The translations under genes were made by a program, and so were the position numbers. Below, piece by piece: positions 62,596 to 64,000 of a stretch of 64,000 nt of DNA. A model generated the notes under the pieces. The model saw only the letters and a list, made by a program, of their open reading frames with translations. It made no database searches and was not told the origin of the DNA. The stretch is from Streptomyces lienomycini. Lineage in GTDB: Bacteria; Actinomycetota; Actinomycetes; Streptomycetales; Streptomycetaceae. Within the stretch, counting starts at the first letter, position 1. Each line of letters opens with the position of its first letter. The stretch spans positions 1,612,001-1,676,000 of the forward strand of contig NZ_CP116257.1 of NCBI RefSeq assembly GCF_027947595.1, read 5' to 3'.

Positions 62596-64000
62596 GTGTT
62601 CGATACTCTCTCCGACCGCCTGTCAGCCACCTTCAAATCCCTCCGGGGCAAAGGCAGGCTGACCGAGGCGGACATCGACGCCACGGCCCGCGAGATCCGC
62701 ATCGCGCTCCTCGAAGCCGACGTGGCGCTGCCCGTCGTGCGTGCCTTCATCAAGAAGGTCAAGGAGCGCTCCCTCGGCGCCGAGGTCTCCAAGGCGCTCA
62801 ATCCGGCACAGCAGATCGTCAAGGTGGTCAACGAGGAACTGATCACCATCCTCGGCGGAGAAACCCGCCGCCTGCGCTTCGCCAAGCAGCCGCCGACCGT
62901 GATCATGCTGGCCGGTCTGCAGGGTGCCGGTAAGACCACCCTCGCGGGCAAGCTCGGGCACTGGCTCAAGGAGCAGGGCCACTCCCCGCTGCTCGTGGCC
63001 TGTGACCTCCAGCGCCCCAACGCCGTCAACCAGCTGAGCGTCGTCGCCGAGCGCGCCGGTGTCGCGGTCTACGCCCCCGAGCCGGGCAACGGCGTCGGTG
63101 ACCCGGTCAAGGTCGCCAAGGACTCCATCGAGTTCGCCAAGACCAAGGTCCACGACCTGGTCATCGTCGACACCGCCGGCCGCCTGGGCATCGACCAGGA
63201 GCTGATGCGGCAGGCCGCGGACATCCGCGACGCGGTCTCGCCCGACGAGATCCTCTTCGTCGTCGACGCCATGATCGGTCAGGACGCGGTCAACACCGCC
63301 GAGGCCTTCCGCGACGGCGTCGGCTTCGACGGCGTGGTGCTCTCCAAGCTCGACGGCGACGCCCGCGGTGGCGCGGCCCTGTCGATCGCCTCGGTGACCG
63401 GCAAGCCGATCATGTTCGCCTCGAACGGCGAGAAGCTGACGGACTTCGACGCCTTCCACCCGGACCGGATGGCCTCCCGCATCCTCGACATGGGTGACCT
63501 GCTCACCCTGATCGAGCAGGCGGAGAAGACGTTCAGCCAGGAAGAGGCCGAGAAGATGGCCTCCAAGCTGGCGTCCAAGAAGGGCCAGGACTTCACCCTG
63601 GACGACTTCCTGGCCCAGATGGAGCAGGTCAGGAAAATGGGCAGCATTAGTAAGCTGCTCGGCATGCTGCCCGGCATGGGCCAGATGAAGGACCAGATCA
63701 ACAACCTCGACGAGCGCGACGTCGACCGCACGGCCGCCATCATCAAGTCGATGACCCCGGGCGAGCGCCAGGAGCCGACGATCATCAACGGCTCGCGCCG
63801 GGCCCGTATCGCCAAGGGCTCCGGCGTCGACGTCAGCGCGGTCAAGTCCCTCGTCGAGCGGTTCTTCGAGGCCCGCAAGATGATGTCCCGCATGGCCCAG
63901 GGCGGCGGCATGCCCGGTATGCCGGGGATGCCCGGCATGGGTGGCGGTCCCGGGCGGCAGAAGAAGCAGCAGAAGAAGGCCAAGGGCAAGCAGCGCTCCG
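62596..64000 (+). CDS. ffh: Signal recognition particle protein Ffh (3' end outside window)
   Basis: A partial SRP GTPase starting at GTG 62596 (FDTLSDRLSATFKSLRGKGR) with 468 codons in the window. N domain, then G motifs GLQGAGKTTLAGKLG, DTAGRLGIDQELM and SKLDGDARGG, and an M domain from about residue 300 with Met-rich helices (MGSISKLLGMLPGMGQM). A Gly/Met/Pro repeat and Lys-rich tail follow. It binds signal sequences and 4.5S RNA and docks with FtsY. Streptomyces Ffh is about 515 residues, so roughly 50 are missing. Confidence 0.98.
   Translation, partial: MFDTLSDRLSATFKSLRGKGRLTEADIDATAREIRIALLEADVALPVVRAFIKKVKERSLGAEVSKALNPAQQIVKVVNEELITILGGETRRLRFAKQPPTVIMLAGLQGAGKTTLAGKLGHWLKEQGHSPLLVACDLQRPNAVNQLSVVAERAGVAVYAPEPGNGVGDPVKVAKDSIEFAKTKVHDLVIVDTAGRLGIDQELMRQAADIRDAVSPDEILFVVDAMIGQDAVNTAEAFRDGVGFDGVVLSKLDGDARGGAALSIASVTGKPIMFASNGEKLTDFDAFHPDRMASRILDMGDLLTLIEQAEKTFSQEEAEKMASKLASKKGQDFTLDDFLAQMEQVRKMGSISKLLGMLPGMGQMKDQINNLDERDVDRTAAIIKSMTPGERQEPTIINGSRRARIAKGSGVDVSAVKSLVERFFEARKMMSRMAQGGGMPGMPGMPGMGGGPGRQKKQQKKAKGKQRS

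Overview
This window is chromosomal DNA from a Streptomyces species or a very close relative. The evidence is very high GC, GTG starts, many 4-nt stop/start overlaps, and a gene order I recognise from the S. coelicolor SCO5548-SCO5586 interval: tRNA-Gln/Glu cluster, ndgR-leuCD-hupS, cofC, plsC-gpsA-ddlA, thiL-thiD-rpmB, DAK-recG-rsmD-coaD, sepIVA-like-DUF177-rpmF-rnc-mutM, acyP, smc, glcP, ftsY, nsdA, amtB-glnK-glnD, ffh. The synteny claim is from memory and not from a search.

Accessory block 1 (1 to about 10175) is a small defence-type island. It holds an XRE/DUF5753 regulator running off the left edge, a divergent serine-kinase-like ATPase, a complete type I restriction-modification operon (hsdM, hsdS, hsdR), and, tail to tail with hsdR, a 666-residue TnpB-like protein with a complete RuvC/zinc-ribbon signature and no TnpA beside it. 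The island ends against the 3' remnant of a HAD hydrolase gene just upstream of five tRNA genes (Gln, Glu, Glu, Gln, Glu), so it appears to have broken that gene.

Core block (11.2 to 41.6 kb) is housekeeping. It covers leucine biosynthesis with its IclR regulator NdgR, the HU-type protein HupS, F420 (cofC), phospholipid (plsC, gpsA), cell wall (ddlA) and thiamine (thiL, thiD) genes, ribosomal proteins L28 and L32, DNA repair (recG, mutM), RNA processing (rsmD, rnc), CoA synthesis (coaD), chromosome condensation (smc) and glucose uptake (glcP). Several intrinsic terminators separate the transcription units.

Accessory block 2 (41.9 to 52.0 kb) is a lipid-type biosynthetic cluster between glcP and the permease/ftsY genes. 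It encodes a KASIII/OleA-like synthase that seems to start at an ATT codon, a FAAL-like AMP ligase, an ACP, two soluble di-iron acyl-ACP desaturase-like proteins, separate OleB, OleC and OleD homologues, a second ACP and a KASII. My reading is that a fatty acid is activated and loaded on ACP, desaturated or oxidised there, condensed, reduced, closed to a beta-lactone by OleC, and perhaps decarboxylated to an olefin by OleB. This combination is the best candidate in the window for an undescribed system.

The right end returns to core genes: NCS1 permease, ftsY, a DNA primase/polymerase-like gene, nsdA, the nitrogen operon amtB-glnK-glnD with a GlnR-like box upstream, and ffh, cut by the window edge. 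Between glnD and ffh lie two degenerate type I-E-like CRISPR repeats exactly 61 nt apart, with no cas genes in the window.
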